In this document: one piece after another, positions 25,286-34,546 of the stretch
Layout of the letters: each line of letters starts with the position of its first letter
Position numbering within the stretch: position 1 is the stretch's first letter
Source: Candidatus Chloroploca mongolica
Lineage (GTDB): Bacteria; Chloroflexota; Chloroflexia; Chloroflexales; Chloroflexaceae
Direction: 5' to 3'
Assembly: GCF_004762035.2 (NCBI RefSeq)
Contig: NZ_SIJK02000004.1
Location: 146,772 to 205,527 of the forward strand
DNA: 58,756 bases
Notes under the pieces: generated by a model
Seen by the model: only the letters and a program-made list of their open reading frames with translations
What the model was told of the DNA's origin: nothing
Database searches by the model: none
Program-made: the position numbers and the translations under genes

Positions 25286-25429
25286 ATATTCCTTCCTTCA
25301 TTGGTACGAATGGCACACATTGCCATGACAGAGCATGCGTGATCGGTGCATCTGGTGATCGGAACCACCTCCTTTCTGAAACATCGCGCATAGTGCGCGC
25401 TGCTTGTTCACCGTCTATATACAACGCCT
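25286..25429 (-). promoter_or_regulatory. Leader/promoter region of the sugar ABC operon
   Basis: Contains the palindrome CGCGCA-tag-TGCGCG (25385-25399), a TATATA-type -10 just upstream of it on the minus strand (25416-25421), and a near-ideal ribosome site AAAGGAGGT (minus strand, 25367-25375) about 85 nt before the lipoprotein ATG. It also contains GGAACCA (25361-25367), matching a half site of the lacI operator. A short uORF (minus, 25346 to 25293, 17 codons) lies between the unused ribosome site and the gene. Confidence 0.4.
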
Positions 25430-26443
25430 TCATCCGGCGATGCGTCGCGTGGTACCACGGGCAATTAATTCAATGGGCAGATATTCGCGTTCAAGCTTGG
25501 CCGACGGGTTCGCCATCCGTTTCAGCAATAACTCGACGCCACGCTCGCCACTCTCGAAGAGTAACTGACGAATCGTGGTCAACCCGAGATACTCAGCCAC
25601 ATCAATGTCATCAAAGCCGATGACGGAAAGCTGGTCAGGTACCGCAAGTTCGAGATCCCGCGCTGCTTCGAGCACCCCCATGGCCTGGGTATCACTGGCG
25701 GCAAAAATAGCGGTGGGTGGTTCAGGGAGTTCCAGCAAGTCACGGGCAAGCACGCGCGCCTCGTAGCGTCCGTGCAGGCCGTGCTGTTGATATTCGTCAC
25801 GAGGTGGAATGCCTGCCGCTACCAGGGCTTGCTGATAACCCTCCAGCCGATGACGGCTACTGGTAAAGTTAAAACTCATTTCATCAGCAATCAGATCACC
25901 GATAAAACCAATGCGCCGATGGCCCAGGGCAATCAGGTATTCGGTAGCCAGTGCTCCCCCCGCCACATCATCAATGGTCACCCCTGGCAAACTATCGGCA
26001 TAAGCGTCGATCAAGACGACTGGGAGGCCCGTTTCCTGGAGGGCAAGAACCTCGTCGGGTTGGGGGGCCAGCGAGATAATCAACAATCCATCGGCGCGCT
26101 GGCTGCGTGGCACATCACGTAGGCAGCTATCACGGCGCGTTGGCGTCTCGACATTGAACACAACCAGGGCATAGCCACCGCTTGCCAGGGCTGCCTCGAT
26201 GCCACGTAAACGCTCGACGACCGAAGGGCGCGTAAAAAAGGGGGCAATGGTTGCAACTGTCAGGGTTTTGCCAAGGGAGAAGCTACGCGCAATTTGGCTG
26301 GGGTTATAACGCAATTCAGCGATGACATCAAGCACACGCTGGCGGGTTGCCTGGCTTACGAGTGGGCTATTGTTGATCACTCGTGAAACTGTACCAAGCC
26401 CAACCCCAGCAACTCGTGCAACATCGCGAATAGTGGCAGCCAT
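25430..26443 (-). CDS. LacI-family transcriptional regulator of the sugar ABC/malQ region
   Basis: A 337-residue regulator. The N-terminal LacI helix-turn-helix is clear ([23 protein letters not shown]) with hinge helix [13 protein letters not shown] periplasmic-binding-protein-like effector domain follows (ending [16 protein letters not shown]). The ATG at 26443 is preceded by GGGGGTG; a few more upstream codons are open but improbable. It probably controls the importer genes directly downstream in response to a sugar, and its own gene through the dyads at 26480-26508. Confidence 0.94.
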   Translation of the reverse strand: MAATIRDVARVAGVGLGTVSRVINNSPLVSQATRQRVLDVIAELRYNPSQIARSFSLGKTLTVATIAPFFTRPSVVERLRGIEAALASGGYALVVFNVETPTRRDSCLRDVPRSQRADGLLIISLAPQPDEVLALQETGLPVVLIDAYADSLPGVTIDDVAGGALATEYLIALGHRRIGFIGDLIADEMSFNFTSSRHRLEGYQQALVAAGIPPRDEYQQHGLHGRYEARVLARDLLELPEPPTAIFAASDTQAMGVLEAARDLELAVPDQLSVIGFDDIDVAEYLGLTTIRQLLFESGERGVELLLKRMANPSAKLEREYLPIELIARGTTRRIAG

Positions 26444-26479
26444 GACACCCCCGGTCAATCGTGTCGTCAATGACAGAAT

Positions 26480-26508
26480 GAACCAGTTCTATAATTGGAA
26501 CTGGTTCC
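26480..26508. promoter_or_regulatory. Twin dyad operator upstream of lacI-type gene
   Basis: GAAC-CA-GTTC (26480-26489) and GGAAC-TG-GTTCC (26497-26508) have centres 18 bp apart and are themselves inverted relative to each other. They begin one base downstream of the -10 of the minus-strand promoter at 26509-26536. This is the expected position for autorepression by a LacI-type dimer or tetramer. Confidence 0.7.
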
Positions 26509-26536
26509 AGTATAGCACGCTTCTTGTGACTGTCAA
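26509..26536 (-). promoter_or_regulatory. Promoter of the LacI-type regulator
   Basis: TTGACA (26531-26536), 16-nt spacer, TATACT (26509-26514), with TGC before the -10 (extended -10). Confidence 0.75.
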
Positions 26537-26604
26537 GCGTTGTTACAGGGCTTACTTGTGGCTGGCGCACAGGTTCATTGCGGGAAATATAGCGCAGACA
26601 AGGG

Positions 26605-27915
26605 TTAGGCCTCGCCTTGGGATTCCTGGCTAATCAAGACTTTGTCAATGCGCAAACCATCCATGTCAACCACTTCGAAGCGCCATGCGTCCCACGTGAC
26701 ATAATTGCCCGTCTTTGGCAACTGACCGAGCAGGGCGATCACAAGGCCCGCCAGGGTATCGTAGCGAAACGTCGCTTCGCCAGGCAGTTCTTCGACATCG
26801 AGCAAGCTCTTGACTTCATCAATCGCCAGTCCGCCATCAACGAGCCACGAACCATCTTCGCGACGCACGACCGGTTCTTCCGAGGCTTCATCGAATTCAT
26901 CATCGATTTCGCCAACGATCTCTTCGAGGACATCTTCGAGGGTCACGACGCCTTCAATGCCGCCCAGTTCACTCACGACGACAGCCATATGGCGGCGATT
27001 TTTGCGAAAGGTTGCGAGCAAGATCGAGGCCAGACTATTTTCCGAGACGTAGAGCGGTGGGGCGATGACTTCACGTACCTGTGATGCTTCGCCCTTCCGA
27101 CGATAGAGCATCAGCAGATCACGGACATGCACGAGACCAACGACCTGATCAGGTGTTTCTTCATACACGGGAAAGCGTGAGTAGCCACTTTCGAGCAACT
27201 CATCCAGGACGTCACCGAGCAGCGCATCGGCCTCGACCATTTCGACATCGCGTCGCGGGGTCATAATGTGACGTACTTCGCAGTCACTAAACTTGAAGAT
27301 GCTCTCGATAAAGAGTTGTTCTTGCAATGCAACTTCGCCGTCCTCAGCACCTTCACGCACCAACGCTTTGATATCTTCCTCGGTGACACGTTCTTCGGGG
27401 ACATTGCGGAGTCCAAAGATCATGAGGATAATGCGTGCGATCAGATTGATGCCACCCACGACAGGTGCACTGACCCGCGCAAAGAAGGCAATTGGGCGTG
27501 CCATCAACAGCGCATAGCGCTCGGTCTTGATCTCGGCTAGCCGCTGTGGGATCAACTCCCCAAAAATGAGCGTCAAGAGCAGCGCACTTGCGATGACAAG
27601 CCCGGTTGCTACCAACGGGATGGTTGTTTCATCAAGTGATGACCAGGTGTAGACCAGGGGCAGGGCGAGGTTTGCGATCGTGGTGGCACTGAACGCACCG
27701 ATGAGAATCCCCACGGTTGCGATGCCCACCCGTACAGCTGGGAGAAACCGTTCGGGTTCATCTTGCAATTTCAAGACAAGTTTGGCTGCCTCATCGCCAT
27801 CTTCGTCGAGTTCCTCAAGTCGAGCCCGACTTACCGAGAAAATCGCCCATTCTGCACCGACCAGGAGCCCGCGAGCAAGAATGAAACCAACTAACAATGC
27901 GACCTCAACGGTCAT
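26605..27915 (-). CDS. CNNM/CorC-HlyC family membrane protein with CBS domains
   Basis: A 436-residue protein with the family's domain order: DUF21 membrane domain (about 1-195, four hydrophobic segments, starting VEVALLVGFILARGLLVGAE), a CBS pair (about 205-330; MTPRRDVEMVEADALLGDVL and VVVSELGGIEGVVTLEDVLE), and a C-terminal CorC_HlyC domain (about 345-425). Such proteins are linked to Mg2+/Na+ transport or homeostasis; the old name hemolysin is misleading. It is on the same strand as tpiA but separated from it by the terminator at 27939-27966. Confidence 0.93.
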   Translation of the reverse strand: MTVEVALLVGFILARGLLVGAEWAIFSVSRARLEELDEDGDEAAKLVLKLQDEPERFLPAVRVGIATVGILIGAFSATTIANLALPLVYTWSSLDETTIPLVATGLVIASALLLTLIFGELIPQRLAEIKTERYALLMARPIAFFARVSAPVVGGINLIARIILMIFGLRNVPEERVTEEDIKALVREGAEDGEVALQEQLFIESIFKFSDCEVRHIMTPRRDVEMVEADALLGDVLDELLESGYSRFPVYEETPDQVVGLVHVRDLLMLYRRKGEASQVREVIAPPLYVSENSLASILLATFRKNRRHMAVVVSELGGIEGVVTLEDVLEEIVGEIDDEFDEASEEPVVRREDGSWLVDGGLAIDEVKSLLDVEELPGEATFRYDTLAGLVIALLGQLPKTGNYVTWDAWRFEVVDMDGLRIDKVLISQESQGEA

Positions 27916-27938
27916 ACCACCTTCCCCTCCGGGGGAAC

Positions 27939-27966
27939 GTTTGGAGAGACACCTGTCTCTCCAAAC
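27939..27966 (-). terminator. Terminator after tpiA
   Basis: Perfect 12-bp stem GTTTGGAGAGAC with an AGGT/ACCT loop, 37 nt past the tpiA stop and just upstream of the CNNM gene. Confidence 0.8.
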
Positions 27967-28002
27967 ACAGCCAGGTACGGTTTACGTACCCGGTTCAGGG
28001 CG

Positions 28003-28755
28003 CTACTGATACTTCACAATCCGCAGAAAACTGCTTGCGGTCAACGATGCCCCACCAACGAGGGCTCCATCAATATCAGCCTGGGACATCAACACGTCAA
28101 TATTATCAGGTTTGACGCTTCCGCCGTACTGAATGCGTACGCCACTGGCCGTCTCACCGCCAAACTGATCCGCGAGCATCGCCCGAATCGCAGCATGCAT
28201 TGCCTGGGCATCCTCGGGGGTTGCCGTATCACCGGTACCAATCGCCCAGACGGGCTCATAGGCGACGATACATTTTGCCATTTCAGTTGGCGTGAGTCCC
28301 GCCAGGCTGCCCTGAATTTGGCTCCCGACCACAGCTTCGGCTTGCCCGGCGTCACGTTCCGTTTTGGTCTCACCGACGCACACAATTGGCGTCAATCCGG
28401 CGGTCAGCGCGGCCCGCAGTTTGCGATTCACGCTTGCATCAGTTTCGCCAAAATACTGACGGCGCTCGCTGTGCCCCAAGATGACATACTGACACCCAAC
28501 GTCAACTAGCATGCCAGGTGCAATTTCGCCGGTATAGGCTCCCTGCGTTTCATGATAGACATTTTGCCCGCCAAGGCCAAGGCGGGTACCCACGAGCAAC
28601 GGACGCAGGGCGTAGAGGGTCGTAAAGGGCGGACAGATCACCACTTCACGCCCCTCCAGGCTACTTACCTCGGCCAGCAGAGCTTTGACCAGTTCTACGG
28701 CCTCGCCCACCGTCTTGAACATCTTCCAGTTACCAGCAATGATCGGAGTACGCAT
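28003..28755 (-). CDS. tpiA: Triosephosphate isomerase
   Basis: A 250-residue TIM of normal length. It begins [15 protein letters not shown] with the substrate-binding Asn and Lys11, has the electrophilic His in [14 protein letters not shown], the catalytic Glu in [12 protein letters not shown], and the phosphate-binding [11 protein letters not shown] and ALVGGASL loops. It interconverts DHAP and glyceraldehyde-3-phosphate in the cytosol. The ATG at 28755 has AAAGGA 7 nt upstream; an in-frame extension to 28866 overlaps the protease gene and lacks family similarity. It lies 47 nt downstream of the M50 protease gene, probably in one transcript. Confidence 0.98.
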   Translation of the reverse strand: MRTPIIAGNWKMFKTVGEAVELVKALLAEVSSLEGREVVICPPFTTLYALRPLLVGTRLGLGGQNVYHETQGAYTGEIAPGMLVDVGCQYVILGHSERRQYFGETDASVNRKLRAALTAGLTPIVCVGETKTERDAGQAEAVVGSQIQGSLAGLTPTEMAKCIVAYEPVWAIGTGDTATPEDAQAMHAAIRAMLADQFGGETASGVRIQYGGSVKPDNIDVLMSQADIDGALVGGASLTASSFLRIVKYQ

Positions 28756-28802
28756 ACCAATCCTTTGTCCACTTGCCGACGACAGCCCATTGCTGTCGAT
28801 CG

Positions 28803-29435
28803 TTAGACCCGAATCCCGAAGGTTAAGAGCAGGGCTATCCCGACGGTGACCGCAAAGACGCGCCAATCCCAGGCGAGTACTTTGGCCCCATCAAAGGGAC
28901 CGGCAGGTATCATATTGAAGAGCCCGAGCCAAGCATTAATGCGATAGCCAATACGCGCCAGATCGAGGAGGCGCACGCCAAAGATTGCATCACTCGGGGT
29001 AACGACCATGCTCATCAGCAAAAAACCGACAGCAAGAATGAGGTTGGTCACCGGCCCGGCGAGGGCAATCAAGCCGCCCTGTCGCGGGGTCAGATAGCCG
29101 CGATGCCAGACAGCCCCAGGCGCTGCAATGAAAATGCCGAGAAAGGCAATACCTATCGAGATCAAGAGCCATCCATTATGCGCAACAAAATGGGCCTGGG
29201 CACCAAAATTGCGTGCCACCACGCGATGGGCGAGTTCGTGCAGCAAAAAGCCAATGCCACAGGTCAGGGCAGCAATTGTCAGGGCATAGAAGAAGATACT
29301 ATTGAAAACCTGACCGCCCATAAAATAGATCGCAAAGGCTAGCGATGTGCCAGCCCAGGCTTTGAGGAGCTCAAGGTTGTCATTGCGCCCGTGCATACTC
29401 ATTTCATCGGGCGGCCCGGCAAAAATATCACGCAC
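28803..29435 (-). CDS. M50-family (site-2 type) membrane metalloprotease
   Basis: A 210-residue integral membrane protein with the zinc motif HELAH (in GIGFLLHELAHRVVARNFGA) and the second motif NMIPAGPFDGAKV, whose Asp completes the zinc site. About five hydrophobic segments are present. M50 enzymes cut substrates within the membrane. The small size and lack of a PDZ domain match the minimal archaeal/cyanobacterial subgroup, whose substrates are largely unknown. Start: GTG at 29435 with AGGAG 7 nt upstream. A -10 (GC-TACAAT, minus, 29470-29475) lies upstream. Confidence 0.9.
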   Translation of the reverse strand: MRDIFAGPPDEMSMHGRNDNLELLKAWAGTSLAFAIYFMGGQVFNSIFFYALTIAALTCGIGFLLHELAHRVVARNFGAQAHFVAHNGWLLISIGIAFLGIFIAAPGAVWHRGYLTPRQGGLIALAGPVTNLILAVGFLLMSMVVTPSDAIFGVRLLDLARIGYRINAWLGLFNMIPAGPFDGAKVLAWDWRVFAVTVGIALLLTFGIRV

Positions 29436-29469
29436 ACGTCACTCCTACATTAGCGAAGAAAGTGTTTGC

Positions 29470-29475
29470 ATTGTA
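29470..29475 (-). promoter_or_regulatory. -10 element of the M50 protease/tpiA transcript
   Basis: TGC-TACAAT on the minus strand, 35 nt before the GTG start; part of the extended -10 class seen across the window. Confidence 0.45.
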
Positions 29476-29495
29476 GCATATTGTGTGTAGGATGT

Positions 29496-29550
29496 GCTTC
29501 TTCCCACGCCAAAACGCCAGCATTGCTGGCGTTTTGGCGTGGGAAGAAGC
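29496..29550. terminator. Terminator, perfect 26-bp stem
   Basis: Arms 29496-29521 and 29525-29550 are complementary over 26 bp, loop ATT, top CCAGC-ATT-GCTGG. It lies 11 nt past the stop of the secreted propeller gene (minus). Confidence 0.9.
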
Positions 29551-29561
29551 TGTGTATGAAG

Positions 29562-31442
29562 CTATTGAGCCCAGAGCGGCCAGCGATTTTGCGCCCCATT
29601 TGCGGTAAGGCGTGCCAGGTTCTGGCCGTCGACGCCGATGGTGTAGATTTCATAGTTACCGGTGCGGTCACTCGCAAAGGCCAGGGTGCGGCTGTCGGCT
29701 GACCAGGTTGGTGCTTCGTTGTTCCCTGGCTCGGCAAAGACGCGAGTGCGCCCCGTCGCAAGTTCATAGAGGGCCAGTTGCCAACGGCCTTCTTGCTTGA
29801 TCGAGTAGGCCAGGGTACGACCATCAGGCGCGAGCCGGACATACCGATTGTCGGTGCCATTGTCGGTGAGCCGTCGGGCGTTCACGAAGCGAGCATAGAT
29901 GTAATCCTGCGCATCGTGCCCATAGCTGAGCTCGGCTTGATAGAGGTTAAAGCTCCCGTCACAGTTGGCCGTCCAGTAGATCCGTCGCCCATCAGGTGAC
30001 CACGAGGGTGATTCGTTGACACACCCATCACTGGTCAATTGCACCGGATTATTGCCATTGCTTGGTGCGATCATCAACTCTTGACTGCCGTTCCCCATCC
30101 GATCCGAGACAAAGACCAGCTTGGTACCATCGGGTGACGCTGCGGCGTTGTAGTCGTTGGCCGTATTGTTGGGCAAATACCCTGGGAAGGGGCCGGGATC
30201 GGGCCAGCCGTTGCCATCGCTATAGCTGAGCCGTTTCACCCGGGCATTCCAGGCACGGTCGCCGTCATAGACGGTCACGATATCGAATTCATAGAGTTGA
30301 CGGAACCCGGTGCCCGCACGCCGCGAGTCGCCAAGCAGGCTTTGCTGGCCGGGATCCCAGCTGCGGCGCCACGAGAAGGCCACCGTTTCGTGGTCGTTAA
30401 AGGTAATCCGCTGGCTTTGCCCATTGCCATCGTAACGATAGACTTCCCAGTGGCTGCCGGTGTCAACATTCGAGGCATAGACCAGAATTTCGCGTGGTTC
30501 TGGCGAAATCCAGGGCGTACCAAGGTGGGGATAGCGCCATTGGAAGTAGTGCTGCCCAACATTGCCCATTTCGACTTTGTATCCAGCCGGGTTCGAGGGG
30601 ACGTAGGTCAACACGCGGCGCTCGAAGAGCTGCACCAGAACATCCTGTTCAGCATTGCCAATGCGGGCACGTGTCCAGTAGGCATCGGTGATCGGCAAGC
30701 CCATCGCAAAGAGCCAGTCGACCACGGGGCCGCGTACGATGCGACCATCAATGACGATCGGTCCTTGCTGGCCCATAAAATCCCAGAAGATCCGGGGAAT
30801 ATTGTGGCCGGTGACGCTGTTATACTGCACGATTTCGGTTTCGGGGAGGGCCAGGTCGGGGCGTTGCCCCAGGTTGCCCGCCCGATCAATGGTTAGGCTG
30901 ATGCGTTCACCAATTCGCTGTGGGTCACGATAGCCATTGTCAATCGTCGCGACCCCAGCAAAAGAGCCATAGCCTGGTGAGGTGGGGTTGGCGTTGCGCG
31001 GGTTGCCTGCCGCAGGCACATCACTTGGCCCACGCATATCAACATCGTACGGGTCATCGCCACGCTGCAACCGACCACTGACCAGTTCTTTGACCAACAG
31101 GCCATTGGTCACACCCTGGGCTGGGCCACCAAAATCACTGGGGTTGTTCAGTTCCATCCGGGCTTTGTCAAAATACTGCACGGTTCTGAGCCCGTTCGCG
31201 CCCTGACGATAGAATTCGGCATAGTCGAACCATGGCCCTGGCCCCCAATACCACGTTCGCCCTGAACGTACCGCTTCGCTGTCAGTTCGTGTCCAAACCT
31301 GCTCGAACCGTGGATCGGCGAAGCGTGTCCGTCCGCCATCAAACGGGGCTGCCCGGGCTGGCACAACGGTGAAGAGCAACACAATGATCAAAGGAGCAGT
31401 CAGCAGGGCCATCATACGCTGCGGAAATCGTCTCGCATTCAT
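29562..31442 (-). CDS. Secreted TolB/PD40-type beta-propeller protein
   Basis: A 626-residue protein with a signal peptide (about residues 1-32: MMALLTAPLIIVLLFTVVPA followed by ARA). Residues about 35-310 are an uncharacterised extracellular region often found in Chloroflexi surface proteins (WYWGPGPWFDYAEFYRQGAN). The C-terminal half has WD40-like/PD40 repeats: SPDGTKLVFVSDRMGNGS, SPSWSPDGRRIYWTANCDG, APDGRTLAYS, APTWSADSRTLAFASDRTGN. Such propellers bind proteins or ligands. No peptidase domain is seen. The ATG at 31442 has a strong AAGGAGGAG; upstream in-frame codons are untranslated leader. Its role is unknown. Confidence 0.85.
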   Translation of the reverse strand: MNARRFPQRMMALLTAPLIIVLLFTVVPARAAPFDGGRTRFADPRFEQVWTRTDSEAVRSGRTWYWGPGPWFDYAEFYRQGANGLRTVQYFDKARMELNNPSDFGGPAQGVTNGLLVKELVSGRLQRGDDPYDVDMRGPSDVPAAGNPRNANPTSPGYGSFAGVATIDNGYRDPQRIGERISLTIDRAGNLGQRPDLALPETEIVQYNSVTGHNIPRIFWDFMGQQGPIVIDGRIVRGPVVDWLFAMGLPITDAYWTRARIGNAEQDVLVQLFERRVLTYVPSNPAGYKVEMGNVGQHYFQWRYPHLGTPWISPEPREILVYASNVDTGSHWEVYRYDGNGQSQRITFNDHETVAFSWRRSWDPGQQSLLGDSRRAGTGFRQLYEFDIVTVYDGDRAWNARVKRLSYSDGNGWPDPGPFPGYLPNNTANDYNAAASPDGTKLVFVSDRMGNGSQELMIAPSNGNNPVQLTSDGCVNESPSWSPDGRRIYWTANCDGSFNLYQAELSYGHDAQDYIYARFVNARRLTDNGTDNRYVRLAPDGRTLAYSIKQEGRWQLALYELATGRTRVFAEPGNNEAPTWSADSRTLAFASDRTGNYEIYTIGVDGQNLARLTANGAQNRWPLWAQ

Positions 31443-31782
31443 GGTCTCCTCCTTATAGCTACATGCGCACAAGCTGCGCTTGCGCTCTTACGCTGGGGGC
31501 CTCCATCGCATCCTCACCCGAAAACCTTCTTTTGTGTCGGTTTGGGGCCCGCGTCTCCTCCGAGTCTCCCCGCAGGTGCGTATCCAGGCGTCTTGTCTTT
31601 AGTATAGGGCTTGACCTACGAAAACTGAATGAAGGTTGGTTTTACAAGGGCTTGCACAGACCTGAACATGCGCTGAAGAATGTATCAGGTTCTACACAGG
31701 CATAGGAGCAATGGTATAATGCGGATGAACTTCATTTCCCATTGGCGTAAACCGCATAAGCGCATAGCTCAAGGATCAGGGT
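31443..31782. other. Divergent intergenic region with two promoters
   Basis: 340 bp with no convincing gene. Minus strand: TTCAGT (31624-31629), 17 nt, TATACT (31601-31606), a good promoter for the propeller gene with a leader of about 155 nt. Plus strand: TGG-TATAAT (31715-31720) for the AI-2E permease gene, about 62 nt before its ATG. Confidence 0.6.
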
Positions 31783-32874
31783 ATGGCCTTCAAACTGGAT
31801 CTACGTACCTGGTTTGCCATTGTTGCATTGGGCCCAGCCATCTATGTCGCGATCCAGATCCTGCCCATCCTACGGAGTCTGCTGACCCTGATGATTGTTG
31901 CGGCTCTGTTGACGCTCTTGATCAATCCTCTTGCCGATCGCCTTGAGCGTCGGGGCTTTTCACGAGGGTTTACGGCCGGTGCGACGCTCGGTGGGGTGAT
32001 TGCCCTGCTTGCGGCCCTGGTGCTGATGCTGTTGCCTATCTTGATTGAGAGTCTGCGGTTGCTTTCGGGGGCGTTGAACGGACTGGCCAATGATCTGCCT
32101 GCCCAACTTGAAGCTGCGGTTGGTCTCTCCGAATTTGGGGCGCTTGGCGAGCGATTGATTGGCGATGCTGCTGCGGCAATTCAGTGGGGGCTTGGGCAGA
32201 TTGGCGGCACAGTTGGTCAGGTGGGTGCTTTTGGCTTTGCCGCTTTTGTGCTCTTTGTCGTTGTGTTCACGCTGGTGGGCAGCAAGAGCAGTGCGGCCTG
32301 GGTGATGCGGCTCTTTTTGCCCCAACGGTATCACAAGCGGGCGATTCAGCTTACGCATGCGGTCAGTCATGGGCTGTCACGCTGGTTTGTGGCACAACTG
32401 GCTATTTGTGGCTACTATACGGTTGCCTATATGGTCACCAACTGGATTCTTGGGGTGCCCTATGGTGCCCAGATCGCAGTAGTGAGCGGGTTGCTCGAGT
32501 TTATTCCCTATCTGGGGGGCATTGTTGGCATGATCCTTGGTGCGCTCGCTGCGGCAACGGTCAGCCCGACCCTGGCAATTGTGACCTTGATCGTGAATGT
32601 GATCATTGGGGCGATCGCGGTCTACGTCGTGGCACCCTATGCCTTCTCGAAAGCGGTGGAAGTTCCGGTCGCTTTGATCTTGCTGGGCCTCTTTATTGGA
32701 GGTCAAATCGGTGGTTTTTTTGCGGCCTTGCTGACCGTACCAATCATTACGGCAGCTATGGTCATTTTGCGCGAGTTGCGCCCCGATCTTCGCCCGAAAT
32801 CTTCCCCAACTCAGCCATCGGCCGATGTGCCCGTTGTGCCGGTTGGTCAGCCACGTGATCTACCTGGCAATTAA
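31783..32874 (+). CDS. AI-2E family transporter (TqsA/PerM-like permease)
   Basis: A 363-residue membrane protein of the AI-2E transporter family with about eight hydrophobic segments. The N-terminal pair (IVALGPAIYVAIQILPILRS and LLTLMIVAALLTLLINPLAD) is followed by a helix-rich loop. The conserved C-terminal block has VPYGAQIAVVSGLLEFIPYLGGIVG and a late VPVALILLGLFIGGQIGGFF. Members export or exchange small molecules, including autoinducer-2 in E. coli (TqsA); others act as Na+(Li+)/H+ antiporters, so the substrate is open. AAGGA lies 7 nt before the ATG. It converges with the family 5 binding protein after 12 nt. Confidence 0.9.
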   Translation: MAFKLDLRTWFAIVALGPAIYVAIQILPILRSLLTLMIVAALLTLLINPLADRLERRGFSRGFTAGATLGGVIALLAALVLMLLPILIESLRLLSGALNGLANDLPAQLEAAVGLSEFGALGERLIGDAAAAIQWGLGQIGGTVGQVGAFGFAAFVLFVVVFTLVGSKSSAAWVMRLFLPQRYHKRAIQLTHAVSHGLSRWFVAQLAICGYYTVAYMVTNWILGVPYGAQIAVVSGLLEFIPYLGGIVGMILGALAAATVSPTLAIVTLIVNVIIGAIAVYVVAPYAFSKAVEVPVALILLGLFIGGQIGGFFAALLTVPIITAAMVILRELRPDLRPKSSPTQPSADVPVVPVGQPRDLPGN

Positions 32875-32886
32875 AGGGCTATGCGC

Positions 32887-34542
32887 CTAACGTAGATCGC
32901 CCTGGATTTCACGGTAGCTATCGGTATACCACCGGATCACGGTACGATAACGATCCTCGGTGCCAAAGAGTTGGCGACTGACGGCGCTATCAGGGTCGTC
33001 AAGCCCTGATCCACCTAGCTGAGTCTCAGTGGTAAAACGATAGAGGGGTTGATAGAGTGTGATGGCAGGCACAAGCTCGATCCAGCGTTGCTGAAACGTT
33101 ACATAATCAGCAATGCGAGCGGCTAGCTCCTGCTCGGTGCGTGCTCGCCGCAGGAGAATATCAATCTCGCGGTTATCCAGCCCGGTCACATTCAGTTCAC
33201 TACTCGAATGCCAGAGCAGAAAGGGATCGGGATCAGTCCCAAGCCGTGCCCAGCTATGCAGCGCAAGGGTGAAATCGCCCGTGCGTAGCCGCCGTTGGAG
33301 GGTTGCGCTCTCTAGCTCAACCACTTCAATCGTCAACCCCAGTTCGGCCCATTGACGTGCGATTTCATTGGCGGCCATAACTCGGCGCGGTTCGCTGTCT
33401 ACCAGCAGACTCGCCGTCACAGGAACGTTATTATCTATCAGCAAGCCCTGGTCATTGAGATCATACCCGAGCTCACCGAGGATCGTTGCAGCGCGTTCAG
33501 GATCGGCGTCGTACCAGGTGAGTTCGGGTGCGGCCGCCCAGGATCCGTTCAAGATGGGGGTGTCGAGTCGCACAACACTGCTGTTGAGGGCCTCTTCAAT
33601 CAGGAGGTCTTTGTCGAGGCCATGGGCAAGCGCTTGCCGAAAGCCAATATCATTAAAGGGGTAGGTACGAAGATTAAAGCTGAGTACCGTATAATCATCA
33701 AGCGGAACGACATTGCTGCGGAGGTTACTTGCAGACGTAGCGCCTGACTGCCCAGGGTCGATCCGTTCGCCGTATGCGCTCACCGTCCCGCGCGACAATG
33801 CTGCCTGGGCTGCGGCAGGTGCGGCAAGAAAGCGTAGTTCAATCCGGTCGAGGTAGGGGCGCCCGGTAACATAGGCCTCATTTGCCTCGAGCAAGGCGTG
33901 CTCTTCAGTGAGTTCGATCAGCCGATATGGACCGGTGCCCACAAGCTGTTCAGCAAAAGCAGAGTCTGCCCACTGGTCAGGGGGTAGGCCAAAGAGCAAG
34001 TGGGCTGGTAGGATAGGCACGCGGGCAAAACTCAAAAACGAGGCTAGCGGTTCAACAAGGGTAACCCGCACCGTATAATCGTCAAGGCGATCAACGAGTA
34101 ATGAACGCCACACCTCAGCCACACCTGGTTCACCTGGCTCTTCGAGGATCTGCAGGGTACGCAGGGTGAAGACGACATCATCAGCCGTGACTGGTTGCCC
34201 ATCGTGCCAGGTGGCATTGCGTTGGAGCTTGAAGAGATAGGTTGTTCCCGTGGGATCAAGCTCATAGGACGCGAGGCCTGGTTCGAGCAGCCCATCGGCC
34301 CCGATTCGTACCAGACTATCAAAAACCAGCGCAATGAGGTCACGCCCTACGGGATCAGTCAGTGGATTATTGAGCAGCGGAATGGGCACTTGGGGGTTGC
34401 CTACCACTGCCTCGATATGCGCACCCCCCTCGAGTGGGCTTGCCACCGAGGTGGTCGTGAGGGCAAGCCGCCCGAGTAGGCCCGTCACAAGCAGAATGCT
34501 CAGGGTCGCAATAACGAGTTGCCAGCGAATGCGACGCGCCAT
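32887..34542 (-). CDS. Family 5 (oligopeptide-type) extracellular solute-binding protein
   Basis: A 551-residue SBP_bac_5 protein. The N-terminus is an uncleaved-looking or Sec signal helix (LVIATLSILLVTGLLGRLAL) without a lipobox. The domain has the family features VFDSLVRIGADGLLEPGLAS, LQRNATWHDGQPVTADDVVF and FSLNLRTYPFNDIGFRQALA. It probably binds peptides or another substrate outside the membrane. No DppB/C/D/F genes are nearby; instead it lies 4 nt downstream of secG in what must be one transcript. Confidence 0.9.
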   Translation of the reverse strand: MARRIRWQLVIATLSILLVTGLLGRLALTTTSVASPLEGGAHIEAVVGNPQVPIPLLNNPLTDPVGRDLIALVFDSLVRIGADGLLEPGLASYELDPTGTTYLFKLQRNATWHDGQPVTADDVVFTLRTLQILEEPGEPGVAEVWRSLLVDRLDDYTVRVTLVEPLASFLSFARVPILPAHLLFGLPPDQWADSAFAEQLVGTGPYRLIELTEEHALLEANEAYVTGRPYLDRIELRFLAAPAAAQAALSRGTVSAYGERIDPGQSGATSASNLRSNVVPLDDYTVLSFNLRTYPFNDIGFRQALAHGLDKDLLIEEALNSSVVRLDTPILNGSWAAAPELTWYDADPERAATILGELGYDLNDQGLLIDNNVPVTASLLVDSEPRRVMAANEIARQWAELGLTIEVVELESATLQRRLRTGDFTLALHSWARLGTDPDPFLLWHSSSELNVTGLDNREIDILLRRARTEQELAARIADYVTFQQRWIELVPAITLYQPLYRFTTETQLGGSGLDDPDSAVSRQLFGTEDRYRTVIRWYTDSYREIQGDLR

Positions 34543-34546
34543 AGCT

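Noticed and set aside
26605-27915. Hemolysin
   Set aside because: The HlyC/CorC name is historical; the domain set is that of CNNM-type ion homeostasis proteins.
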